64,000 bases of DNA from Clostridium beijerinckii (GTDB lineage Bacteria; Bacillota; Clostridia; Clostridiales; Clostridiaceae), in assembly GCA_003129525.1 (NCBI GenBank), contig CP029329.1, positions 1,078,501-1,142,500 of the forward strand, written 5' to 3'. The notes under the pieces are model-generated. The model was not told the origin of the DNA and ran no database searches. It saw only the letters and a list, made by a program, of their open reading frames with translations. A program made the position numbers and the translations under genes. Below are positions 56,313 to 64,000 of this stretch, in pieces; positions within the stretch are counted from its first letter, which is position 1; every line of letters starts with the position of its first letter.

Positions 56313-56795
56313 ATGAGCCAAGCAAAACAATATTTAATGACTTATGAAGGTGTTAAAAAATTAGAAAGTGAACTTGAATATTTAAAGACAGTAAAAAGAA
56401 AAGAAATAACTGAAAAGATAAAGGTTGCATTAGGATATGGAGATTTAAGTGAAAACTCTGAATATGATGAAGCTAAGAATGACCAAGCATTTACAGAAGG
56501 AAGAATACTTCAATTAGAAAATATGTTAAAGAATGCAGTTGTTGTTGATGAATCAGAAATTCCAAGTGATATTGTTTCAGTTGGATCAAAGGTTAAAGTT
56601 AAAGATTATGAATTTGATGAAGAAGTAGAATATTCAATAGTAGGTTCAGCGGAAGCAGATCCTATGAATTTTAAGATATCAAATGAATCGCCAGTTGGAA
56701 GCGCTTTAATGGGGAAAAAAGTGGGCGCTATATTAGAAGTGATAGTTCCAAATGGAGTAAATAAATTTGAAATACTAGGAATAAGTAGAAGTTAA
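56313..56795 (+). CDS. greA: Transcription elongation factor GreA
   Basis: 160 residues, ATG after AAAGGGGAG. N-terminal coiled coil with the tip acidic motif [17 protein letters not shown]-terminal FKBP-like domain ending with [23 protein letters not shown]. Rescues backtracked RNA polymerase. lysS starts 14 bases after the stop. Confidence 0.97.
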   Translation: MSQAKQYLMTYEGVKKLESELEYLKTVKRKEITEKIKVALGYGDLSENSEYDEAKNDQAFTEGRILQLENMLKNAVVVDESEIPSDIVSVGSKVKVKDYEFDEEVEYSIVGSAEADPMNFKISNESPVGSALMGKKVGAILEVIVPNGVNKFEILGISRS

Positions 56796-56808
56796 TTGGA
56801 GGTACAAT

Positions 56809-58314
56809 ATGTCAACTGAAGAAATTAGTATACAGGAATTAGAGTCTCAGTATAATGAACAAGAAGGTTTAAGAAGAGATAAACTAACAGAGTTACAAAA
56901 TGCAGGAAAAGATCCTTTTGATGTTTATAAAGTAAATAGAACTCATACATCAGAAGAGGTTAAGGCAAATTATGATACATTAGAAGGTAAAGAAGTAACA
57001 GTTGCAGGAAGATTAATGTCTAAAAGAGGTCAAGGAAAGGTTGTATTCTCAGATATATATGATAAAGATGGAAAGATACAATTATTCTTAAAGATTGACA
57101 AAGTTGGTGAAGAAAATTTAAAGCAATATAAAACACTTGATATAGGTGATTGGGTTTCAGCAAGTGGTGAAGTATTTACAACAAAAACAGGTGAAGTATC
57201 GGTAAATGTAAATACCTTTGAACTAAATTGTAAATCTTTAAAACCACTTCCTGAAAAATGGCATGGATTAAAAGATCCTGATTTAAGATATAGACAAAGA
57301 GAAGTTGATATAATTACAAATCTAGAAGTAAAAGATACTTTTATTAAGAGAAGCAAAATTATTTCAGCAATGAGAGAATTCTTAGATACTAAGGGTTTCC
57401 TAGAAGTAGAAACTCCAATACTTGGAGCAATAGCAGGTGGAGCAGCAGCAAAACCATTTATTACTCACCATAATACTTTAGATATGGATATGTATTTAAG
57501 AATTGCACCAGAGTTGTATCTTAAGAGATTAATAGTTGCTGGATTTGAAAAAGTATATGAAATAGGAAGAAACTTCAGAAATGAAGGAATGTCAGTTAGA
57601 CATAATCCGGAATTTACGACTATTGAATTATATGAAGCATATTCTGATTATAACGATATGATGGAAATTACAGAAAATATGATTGCCTATGCTTGTGAAA
57701 AGATAAATGGAACTACTAAGGTTAATTACCAAGGTACTGAAATAGATTTTATGCCACCATGGAGAAGAATTACTATGGTTGATGCTGTGAAGGAATATTC
57801 AGGCATAGATTTTAATGAAATTAAATCTGCTGAGGAAGCTCAAGCTATAGCTAAAGAAAAGCATTTAGAATTTGCAAAACCTTTAGATAAAGTAACAAAG
57901 GGTGATGTATTAAATGCTTTATATGAAGAATTTGGTGAAGCAAATATGATTCAACCTACGTTTGTAATGGATTATCCAGTTGAAATTTCACCTCTTACAA
58001 AGAAGAAGAGAGGGAATCCAGAATTTACTGAAAGATTTGAAGGATTTGTATTTGGTAGAGAACTTTGTAATGCATACTCAGAATTAAATGATCCAATAGT
58101 TCAAAGACAAAGATTTGAACAACAAGCCAATGAAAGAGAACTTGGTGATGATGAAGCATATATGCTAGATGAACAATTTATGAGTGCTCTTGAGACTGGT
58201 ATGCCACCAACAGGTGGAATGGGAATGGGTATAGATAGACTTGCAATGTTTTTAACTGATTCAGCATCAATTAGAGATGTTCTATTATTCCCAACAATGA
58301 GACCACAAAAGTAA
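56809..58314 (+). CDS. lysS: Lysyl-tRNA synthetase (class II)
   Basis: 501 residues, ATG after GGAGG. OB-fold anticodon domain ([33 protein letters not shown]), class II motif 2 [18 protein letters not shown] and motif 3 [15 protein letters not shown]. Cotranscribed with greA; a terminator follows. Confidence 0.97.
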   Translation: MSTEEISIQELESQYNEQEGLRRDKLTELQNAGKDPFDVYKVNRTHTSEEVKANYDTLEGKEVTVAGRLMSKRGQGKVVFSDIYDKDGKIQLFLKIDKVGEENLKQYKTLDIGDWVSASGEVFTTKTGEVSVNVNTFELNCKSLKPLPEKWHGLKDPDLRYRQREVDIITNLEVKDTFIKRSKIISAMREFLDTKGFLEVETPILGAIAGGAAAKPFITHHNTLDMDMYLRIAPELYLKRLIVAGFEKVYEIGRNFRNEGMSVRHNPEFTTIELYEAYSDYNDMMEITENMIAYACEKINGTTKVNYQGTEIDFMPPWRRITMVDAVKEYSGIDFNEIKSAEEAQAIAKEKHLEFAKPLDKVTKGDVLNALYEEFGEANMIQPTFVMDYPVEISPLTKKKRGNPEFTERFEGFVFGRELCNAYSELNDPIVQRQRFEQQANERELGDDEAYMLDEQFMSALETGMPPTGGMGMGIDRLAMFLTDSASIRDVLLFPTMRPQK

Positions 58315-58376
58315 TATAACATTTAAGAGTGTATAATACTTTTAAAACTGAATATTTCTATTAGGATATAATGAGG

Positions 58377-58418
58377 ATCCATATATATATAGCAATATAT
58401 ATATATATGGATTTTTTT
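58377..58418 (+). terminator. Terminator after lysS
   Basis: ATCCATATATATATA pairs with TATATATATATATGGAT, followed by TTTTTTTAG. Confidence 0.85.
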
Positions 58419-58521
58419 AGCTATATTATGTTATGCAAAATAACTTAGATGGAAAAATAGTATTCTTTTAGTATGTTTTTGCCGTTATATAATAAAAAAT
58501 AAATTTTAATAATTAAAAAGC

Positions 58522-58549
58522 TTGAATTATTTAAAAAAGCTGATATAAT
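58522..58549 (+). promoter_or_regulatory. Promoter of tRNA-Asn copy 1
   Basis: TTGAAT (58522-58527), 16-base spacer, TATAAT (58544-58549). Confidence 0.7.
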
Positions 58550-58566
58550 AGATTAAGTAATGACGT

Positions 58567-58641
<75 letters not shown>

Positions 58642-58740
58642 TTTTTTTATACTTTTTTATATAAGTAGGAAGCCAAATATATGATTTGGTGTGAATTACT
58701 TGTTTAGTGAGTGAATGCGGATTAATTTTCCTTGATCATA

Positions 58741-58784
58741 GGTTGTAGCATATGAAATTGAATTTTTGCTACAGCCTTTTTATA
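58741..58784 (+). terminator. Terminator after tRNA-Asn copy 1
   Basis: GGTTGTAGCA pairs with TGCTACAGCC (one G-U), followed by TTTTTATAT. Confidence 0.75.
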
Positions 58785-58905
58785 TAAATTTATTATTTAA
58801 TATGTGTAATATTCCAGAAATGGGCATATTGCAAAGCAATTTTTTGAAAACAAAACTAATTTGATTAATAGTTAATATTATTTTATGTTTTATATAAAAA
58901 TAGGG

Positions 58906-58933
58906 TTGCATAATTTAAAAAAGCTGATATAAT
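58906..58933 (+). promoter_or_regulatory. Promoter of tRNA-Asn copy 2
   Basis: TTGCAT (58906-58911), 16-base spacer, TATAAT (58928-58933). Confidence 0.75.
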
Positions 58934-58950
58934 AGATTAAGTAATGACGT

Positions 58951-59025
<75 letters not shown>

Positions 59026-59127
59026 TTTTTTTTATACTTTTTTAATATAAGTAGAGAAGCCAAATATATGATTTGGTGTGAATTACTTATTTAGTGAGTG
59101 AATACGAGTCAAGTTTTCTTGATTATA

Positions 59128-59168
59128 GGCTATAGCATATGAAATTGAATTTTGCTATAGCTTTTTTA
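59128..59168 (+). terminator. Terminator after tRNA-Asn copy 2
   Basis: GGCTATAGCA pairs with TGCTATAGCT, followed by TTTTTATAT. The stem differs from its copy-1 counterpart by changes that keep pairing. Confidence 0.75.
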
Positions 59169-59292
59169 TATTAAATTTATTATTTAATATCCATGAGTTA
59201 CTAAGAACAGGAATATTTCAAAGCAATTTCTTGAAAATAAAACTAATTTAATTTATAGTTAATATTATTTTATGTTTTATATAAAAATAGGG

Positions 59293-59320
59293 TTGCATAA
59301 TTTGAAAAAACTGATATAAT
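59293..59320 (+). promoter_or_regulatory. Promoter of tRNA-Asn copy 3
   Basis: TTGCAT (59293-59298), 16-base spacer, TATAAT (59315-59320). Confidence 0.75.
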
Positions 59321-59337
59321 AGATTAAGTAATGACGT

Positions 59338-59412
<75 letters not shown>

Positions 59413-59446
59413 TTTTTTTTATACTTTTTTAGAAAATATTTTAACC

Positions 59447-59474
59447 TTGACATATAAAGGGATTTTGTTAAAAT
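59447..59474 (+). promoter_or_regulatory. Promoter of the glyQS T-box transcript
   Basis: TTGACA (59447-59452), 16-base spacer, TAAAAT (59469-59474). Confidence 0.65.
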
Positions 59475-59480
59475 TAATTA

Positions 59481-59668
59481 ATGAATTGAATATACATGTT
59501 GAAAAAGAATAGTAATTTACAAATCAATTTAAGAGAAATGGTGTTTGGTGGGAGCCGTTATTGATTTTAGATGAATGGAGCTTTTGAGTGTAAAGTCGAA
59601 AGATGGGCTTAAGCCAAGAAGGGTGGAACCGCGGAATTATAATTTCGTCCCTTTGTGCTTATAGCCTT
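59481..59668 (+). promoter_or_regulatory. T-box riboswitch, presumably glycine
   Basis: Contains the T-box core AGGGTGGAACCGCG (59619-59632) and the antiterminator closing CGTCCCTTT (59645-59653), preceded by a short stem I region. The core senses uncharged tRNA through its NCCA end. The codon specificity (Gly) is inferred from the downstream glycyl-tRNA synthetase; I could not place the specifier loop with confidence. The expression platform looks unusual (see findings). Confidence 0.88.
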
Positions 59669-59741
59669 TTTATTTTTATGAAAATATCAATGACTTTATA
59701 AATATTAGTTATGAAATAAAATATATTTGGAGGGATAAATA

Positions 59742-61133
59742 ATGGCAGTAGAAAAAACAATGGATAAGATTGTAGCACTTTGCAAAAATAGAGGGTTTGT
59801 ATTTCCAGGCTCAGACATATATGGTGGGCTAGCAAATTCATGGGATTACGGTCCTTTAGGTGTAGAATTTAAAAATAATGTTAAAAAGGCATGGTGGAAG
59901 AAGTTTGTTCAAGAAAGTCCTTACAATGTTGGATTAGATTCTGCAATTTTAATGAACAAAGAAGTTTGGGTTGCATCGGGACACATTGGTGGCTTTTCTG
60001 ATCCATTAATGGATTGTAAAGAATGTAAAGCAAGATTTAGAGCAGATAAGATAGTTGAAGATCACATGACAGAAAATGGTGCAGAAGTAGCTAGTGCTGA
60101 TGGATGGACAAATGAACAATTAAAAGAATATATTGAAAGTAATAACATAGTTTGTCCTAAATGCGGAAAGATGAATTATACAGATATAAGAAAGTTTAAT
60201 CTTATGTTTAAGACATTCCAAGGTGTTACTGAAGACGCCAAAGCAGAAGTTTATTTAAGACCTGAAACAGCACAAGGTATATTCGTAAATTTTAAAGCGG
60301 TACAAAGAACTTCAAGAAAGAAAGTGCCGTTCGGGATAGCTCAAATAGGTAAATCTTTTAGAAATGAAATTACTCCTGGTAACTTTACATTTAGAACAAG
60401 AGAATTTGAACAAATGGAATTAGAATTTTTCTGTAAGCCAGGAACTGATTTAGAATGGCATAGATATTGGAAGGAATATTGCTGGAATTTCTTACTTAAC
60501 TTAAGTGTAAAACCAGAAAACTTAAGAATGAGAGACCATGGTGAAGAAGAGTTGTCATTCTATTCGAATGCAACTTCTGATATAGAATATTTATTCCCAT
60601 TTGGATGGGGTGAGCTTTGGGGTATAGCAGATAGAACTGACTATGATTTAACTAAGCATCAAGAACATTCAGGTCAAGATTTAAGTTACTTAGATCAAAC
60701 AACTAATGAAAAGTATGTACCATATGTTGTAGAACCATCATTGGGTGCTGATAGAGTTACGTTAGCATTCTTAATTGAAGCTTATGATGAAGAAGAATTA
60801 GAAGGCGGAGATGTTAGAACAGTAATGCACTTACATCCTGCATTAGCTCCATTTAAAGCAGCTATATTACCTCTTTCTAAAAAGCTTTCAGAAAAAGCTT
60901 TGGATATTTATGCAGATTTAAGCAAGAAGTTCAATATTGAGTTTGATGAAACAGGAAGTATAGGTAAAAGATATAGAAGGCAAGATGAAATAGGAACTCC
61001 TTACTGCATAACAATTGATTTTGATACATTAGAAGATGGAGCAGTTACTATTAGAAATAGAGATACTATGGAACAAGAAAGAATTAAGATAAGTGAATTA
61101 GAAAAGTATATTGAAAAGAGCTTAGAATTTTAA
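59742..61133 (+). CDS. glyS: Glycyl-tRNA synthetase, homodimeric type
   Basis: 463 residues, ATG after GGAGGG. Class II alpha2 Gly[25 protein letters not shown], zinc-type Cys pairs (CKECK, CPKCG), motif 2 [15 protein letters not shown] with [21 protein letters not shown] as motif 3, and C-terminal anticodon domain [17 protein letters not shown]. Charges tRNA-Gly. Controlled by the T-box immediately upstream. Confidence 0.97.
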   Translation: MAVEKTMDKIVALCKNRGFVFPGSDIYGGLANSWDYGPLGVEFKNNVKKAWWKKFVQESPYNVGLDSAILMNKEVWVASGHIGGFSDPLMDCKECKARFRADKIVEDHMTENGAEVASADGWTNEQLKEYIESNNIVCPKCGKMNYTDIRKFNLMFKTFQGVTEDAKAEVYLRPETAQGIFVNFKAVQRTSRKKVPFGIAQIGKSFRNEITPGNFTFRTREFEQMELEFFCKPGTDLEWHRYWKEYCWNFLLNLSVKPENLRMRDHGEEELSFYSNATSDIEYLFPFGWGELWGIADRTDYDLTKHQEHSGQDLSYLDQTTNEKYVPYVVEPSLGADRVTLAFLIEAYDEEELEGGDVRTVMHLHPALAPFKAAILPLSKKLSEKALDIYADLSKKFNIEFDETGSIGKRYRRQDEIGTPYCITIDFDTLEDGAVTIRNRDTMEQERIKISELEKYIEKSLEF

Positions 61134-61149
61134 TAAAGAATAAGAAAAT

Positions 61150-61187
61150 ACAGCCTACTGATCATTTGTCAGTAGGCTGTTATAATA
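61150..61187 (+). terminator. Terminator after glyS
   Basis: ACAGCCTACTGA (61150-61161) pairs perfectly with TCAGTAGGCTGT (61169-61180), then TATAATATTT. The following ~200 bases to murD show nothing recognisable. Confidence 0.8.
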
Positions 61188-61393
61188 TTTAAGTTCACAG
61201 AGAATTTTATTTAAATAGCAAAATTAGGTCTTAAAGCGATAATTTGTTTAAAGTATTATAATAATAGACAACAAAGGATACAATGGATAATATCGCGTTG
61301 ATGTGGAATGAAAGTTTTTATAGTGATATAATTAAATCTAAGCAAGAAAGAATATTCCTATAGATATAAATCATTTTAATATGGAGGATAGAA

Positions 61394-62770
61394 ATGAAAA
61401 AAGACTTTAAAGAATTTAAGAGATTCATATTAGGAAAGAAGGTTGCAGTTGTTGGAATTGGAGTAAGCAATATTCCATTAATCAATTTTTTATTGGAATT
61501 AGGTGCTACAGTAACAGCGTTTGATAAGAAGACTAAAGAGGAACTTGGTGAAGTAGCAACTGATTTTAATAATAAAGGTGTTAAGTTGGAACTTGGAGAA
61601 GGATATTTAAATAATCTTAATGGATTTGATGTGGTATTTAAGACACCGTCTATGAGAATTGATAGTGAGTCATTAGTTAAAGTTAAAAAAGAAGGAACAT
61701 ATATTACTTCTGAAATGGAGGAATTCGTAAGATATACTAAGGGAAAAGTATACGGGATAACAGGTAGTGATGGGAAGACAACAACTACAACTATTATTTC
61801 TAAATTGTTAGAAGAACAAGGATATAAAACTTGGGTTGGAGGAAACATAGGAACTCCATTATTTTCACAAATAGAAGATATAAATGAAGATGACAGAGTT
61901 GTATTAGAATTATCTAGTTTTCAACTTATGACTATGTCGGAAGAAATAGATATTGCTATATGCACAAATTTAGCTCCTAATCATTTAGACATGCATAAGG
62001 ATATGCAAGAATATATTGAAGCTAAGAAAAATATTTTTTTATATCAAAGTTCAAATGATTTATTAATAGTAAACAGAGAAAATGAAATTACTCATGGCTT
62101 TAAAAAAGAAGCAAAGGGAATTGTAAAAGAATTCAGTTCTAAGAGAGAAATAACAGATGGAGCATATTATAAAGACGGTACACTTTATGTTGAAGGAAAG
62201 GAAGTGTGCAAAAAAGACGATATAGTAATTAAGGGTATGCATAATGTTGAAAATTACCTTGCTGCATTTATAGCTACTAAAAATGATGTTTCTGTAGAAA
62301 TCATGAAGAAAGTTGCAGAAAACTTCGCGGGTGTTGAACACAGATGTGAACTTGTAAGAGAGATAGATGGGGTTAGATACTATAATGATTCCATAGCTTC
62401 AAGTCCAACAAGAACTTTAGCTGGGCTTAAAGCATTTGATAAAAAAGTTATAGTAATTGCAGGTGGTTATGACAAACATATACCTTTTGAACCGTTAGCT
62501 TATGAAGGTTATGATTATATAAAAGAATTAATTCTTATAGGAGCAACAAAAGATAAAATAAAGGCTGTGTTTGACAAATTAGAACAAGAAAAAGGAATTA
62601 AGACTACCATAAGAATGGCAGAATCACTAGAAGATGCTGTCAAGATAGCTAAAGATAGAGCTAAGCCAGGAGATATTATTACGTTGTCACCAGCTTGCGC
62701 ATCATTTGATATGTATCCTAATTTCATGGTAAGAGGGAATAAATTTAAAGATATAGTAAAAGGTTTGTAG
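61394..62770 (+). CDS. murD: UDP-N-acetylmuramoyl-L-alanine-D-glutamate ligase
   Basis: 458 residues, ATG after GGAGGA. N-terminal Rossmann ([22 protein letters not shown]), ATP loop [19 protein letters not shown], central [12 protein letters not shown]-terminal [20 protein letters not shown] and [14 protein letters not shown]. Adds D-Glu to UDP-MurNAc-Ala, the step after MurC (encoded at 22728-24107). Stands apart from a dcw cluster. Confidence 0.96.
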   Translation: MKKDFKEFKRFILGKKVAVVGIGVSNIPLINFLLELGATVTAFDKKTKEELGEVATDFNNKGVKLELGEGYLNNLNGFDVVFKTPSMRIDSESLVKVKKEGTYITSEMEEFVRYTKGKVYGITGSDGKTTTTTIISKLLEEQGYKTWVGGNIGTPLFSQIEDINEDDRVVLELSSFQLMTMSEEIDIAICTNLAPNHLDMHKDMQEYIEAKKNIFLYQSSNDLLIVNRENEITHGFKKEAKGIVKEFSSKREITDGAYYKDGTLYVEGKEVCKKDDIVIKGMHNVENYLAAFIATKNDVSVEIMKKVAENFAGVEHRCELVREIDGVRYYNDSIASSPTRTLAGLKAFDKKVIVIAGGYDKHIPFEPLAYEGYDYIKELILIGATKDKIKAVFDKLEQEKGIKTTIRMAESLEDAVKIAKDRAKPGDIITLSPACASFDMYPNFMVRGNKFKDIVKGL

Positions 62771-62873
62771 TTATACAATTTATTATTAAAAAAGGTTTAG
62801 ATATTATTTATAGCAATTGACAACAATCTAATTTTGGAATGAACAAACGGTGCTAATTTAGAAATTATATAGT

Positions 62874-62924
62874 AAAAGGATGTTTGAAAATAATTTATAA
62901 TGAATTATTTTCAAACATCCTTTT
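62874..62924. terminator. 22-bp perfect bidirectional terminator
   Basis: AAAAGGATGTTTGAAAATAA.. (62874-62895) is the exact reverse complement of 62903-62924, loop seven bases, T-run at each outer end. Lies between convergent murD and the lipoprotein gene. Confidence 0.9.
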
Positions 62925-62931
62925 AAAGTTG

Positions 62932-63002
62932 TTAGCAAATTGAAATAAAATAATGAGTCAAATGTACTAGTGAACTGAGTTATTATTTTTTTATATGTCT
63001 TA
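62932..63002. repeat. Palindromic repeat copy R15
   Basis: TTA-GCAAATTGAAATAAAATAATGAGTC on the left; CTGAGTTATTATTTTTTTATATGTC-TTA on the right, with AAATGTACTAGTGAA in the centre. Direct TTA flanks. The right TTA (63000-63002) is exactly the stop codon of the minus-strand lipoprotein gene. Confidence 0.75.
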
Positions 63003-64000
63003 ACTTTGAATAGAAAATTTCTTGAAGTAAATGTTGTTAACATTAATGCTTGGATTATAAAAAATACCAGCAGAGGTTAAATAATAGTCATTTATTCCTT
63101 CAGATATTTCAGGTTTATAGGATGCAGTTGAATTTTGAAGGTCTACTGATAATGAATATAAGTTATTTGAGTCATCTCCATTGATAAAATATAAAGACTT
63201 ATTAATAATTTTTAATTGGAATCCATTCATAATATAAAGCCGCTTACAAATTAATGTAGAAGGATCTATTGAATACAAGTTATTGTTGTCAGAAGAATTG
63301 AAGAAGAGTAATTGTCCTTCGAATACTACGAAACTATTAGCGGTATAATCAGTAAGCTTTTGTCTATTAGTACCATCTGTTTTAATTGAGTATAATTTTG
63401 AATTATCACTTAAATTTTGATAAATAATAAAATCACCGTTGATTATAAAAGATCCAACATTCTCAGCACATATTAATATGGAGCTTGAATTTATAGTGTC
63501 ATATTTATAAATCTTATTTTCATCATCTTTATTCATATAAAATAATTCATTATTAACAGCTATTAAATTATGTACTGAATGAGTGTTTAAGTTAGTGTAA
63601 ATTTTGTTAGCAATATCAAAAGAACATAAAGCATTATTATTTGAACCATCAGAAAAATAAATAGTTTTATCAATTAATGTGATGTTATCAGCAGAGTAAT
63701 TAGCAAAATCAGTAATATTTTCGCTTTTAAGAATATCAGCTGGTAAGGGATCAGGAATTGTTGAAATTCTATTATTTTCATCTGGATTAGGAAATATTAA
63801 GTCAGTTCCGTTAAAAACAAATGGACATAAATATGAAGAAGCATCAGTTAGAGCAAATGAAACTGATGGAGTTACTGTAGTATTAGGAACTTGTATTGAC
63901 GTAGTGGAAGAGGTACTAGGATTAGTGGAATCTGTAGATGAAATGGTTTTATTTCCACATCCTATAAAAGAAAGCATAGTAAGTGATAGTAATAGGCATA
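63000..64000 (-). CDS. Lipoprotein with DUF5050-type beta-propeller repeats, N-terminus beyond window
   Basis: At least 333 residues; the frame is still open at the window edge and continues upstream with a hydrophobic stretch (CLLLSLTMLSFIGC), so the true start lies outside. Lipobox SFIGC followed by a Ser/Thr linker (SSTDSTNPSTSSTT). Then about five to six ~45-residue units of the type 'NKSLYFINGDDSNNLYSL', 'NNELFYMNKDDENKIYKYD', 'EGQLLFFNSSDNNNLYSID', typical of extracellular propeller-like DUF5050 proteins. Function unknown. The stop codon coincides with the end of repeat R15. Confidence 0.88.
   Translation of the reverse strand, partial: CLLLSLTMLSFIGCGNKTISSTDSTNPSTSSTTSIQVPNTTVTPSVSFALTDASSYLCPFVFNGTDLIFPNPDENNRISTIPDPLPADILKSENITDFANYSADNITLIDKTIYFSDGSNNNALCSFDIANKIYTNLNTHSVHNLIAVNNELFYMNKDDENKIYKYDTINSSSILICAENVGSFIINGDFIIYQNLSDNSKLYSIKTDGTNRQKLTDYTANSFVVFEGQLLFFNSSDNNNLYSIDPSTLICKRLYIMNGFQLKIINKSLYFINGDDSNNLYSLSVDLQNSTASYKPEISEGINDYYLTSAGIFYNPSINVNNIYFKKFSIQS

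Overview
This is a low-GC, gene-dense chromosomal segment from an anaerobic, spore-forming Firmicute, almost certainly Clostridium sensu stricto. Three things support this: very AT-rich intergenic DNA and codon use; strictly anaerobic enzymes (class III ribonucleotide reductase NrdD/NrdG, formate-tetrahydrofolate ligase, a NifV/Re-citrate-synthase-like enzyme); and sporulation genes (spoVG, spoVT, yabP, yabQ, spoIIE, a SpoVB-like flippase). The species is not proven. A relative of the nitrogen-fixing, solvent-forming clostridia is a reasonable guess.

The backbone is the region that in Bacillus subtilis runs tatD(yabD)-yabE-rnmV-ksgA-...-purR-...-spoVG-glmU-prs-...-pth-...-mfd-spoVT-yabM-yabN-...-yabO-yabP-yabQ-divIC-yabR-tRNAs-spoIIE-...-tilS-hpt-ftsH-coaX-...-dusB-...-lysS. 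Positions 1-3306 hold the first block (tatD 3' end, yabE-like, rnmV, ksgA). About 20.8 kb then interrupts the order (3471-24107). It holds a repeat-bearing protein of unknown function, a membrane protein, lgt, a lipoprotein, an Mrp ATPase, a ferredoxin, degV, nrdD, a (homo)citrate synthase-aconitase pair, nrdG, an epimerase-like gene, a 3-methyladenine glycosylase, an HD-GYP protein, asnS and murC. The ancestral order resumes at purR (24398) and runs to coaX-dusB-greA-lysS. A two-component system sits between prs and pth, hup lies between mazG and yabO, and fhs precedes coaX. The right end holds three tandem tRNA-Asn genes, a T-box in front of glyQS, murD, and the start-truncated end of a lipoprotein gene.

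Functional groups: translation and RNA maturation (RNase M5, KsgA, AsnRS, LysRS, GlyRS, TilS, Pth, DusB, RqcP-like, 14 tRNA genes); cell wall and division (MurC, MurD, GlmU, DivIC, FtsH, lipid flippase); sporulation; nucleotide and one-carbon metabolism (NrdD/G, Prs, Hpt, PurR, Fhs); lipoprotein biogenesis (Lgt, PrsA-like foldase, two further lipoproteins).

The least explained structure is non-coding. About 16 copies of a palindromic interspersed repeat occur in the intergenic gaps (arms close to GGCATAT..AAAATAACAAGTC, mostly 55-95 bp with two long forms near 160 bp). Several copies are flanked by direct TTA or TAA trinucleotides. Many sit just upstream of a ribosome binding site or exactly on a stop codon. 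Two genes (37271 + and 9557 -) have their Shine-Dalgarno sequence buried in a 14-15 bp hairpin arm. tRNA genes are arranged in recently duplicated blocks, and one protein gene carries ten near-identical 33-bp repeats. No phage, complete insertion sequence, CRISPR array or defence island was seen.
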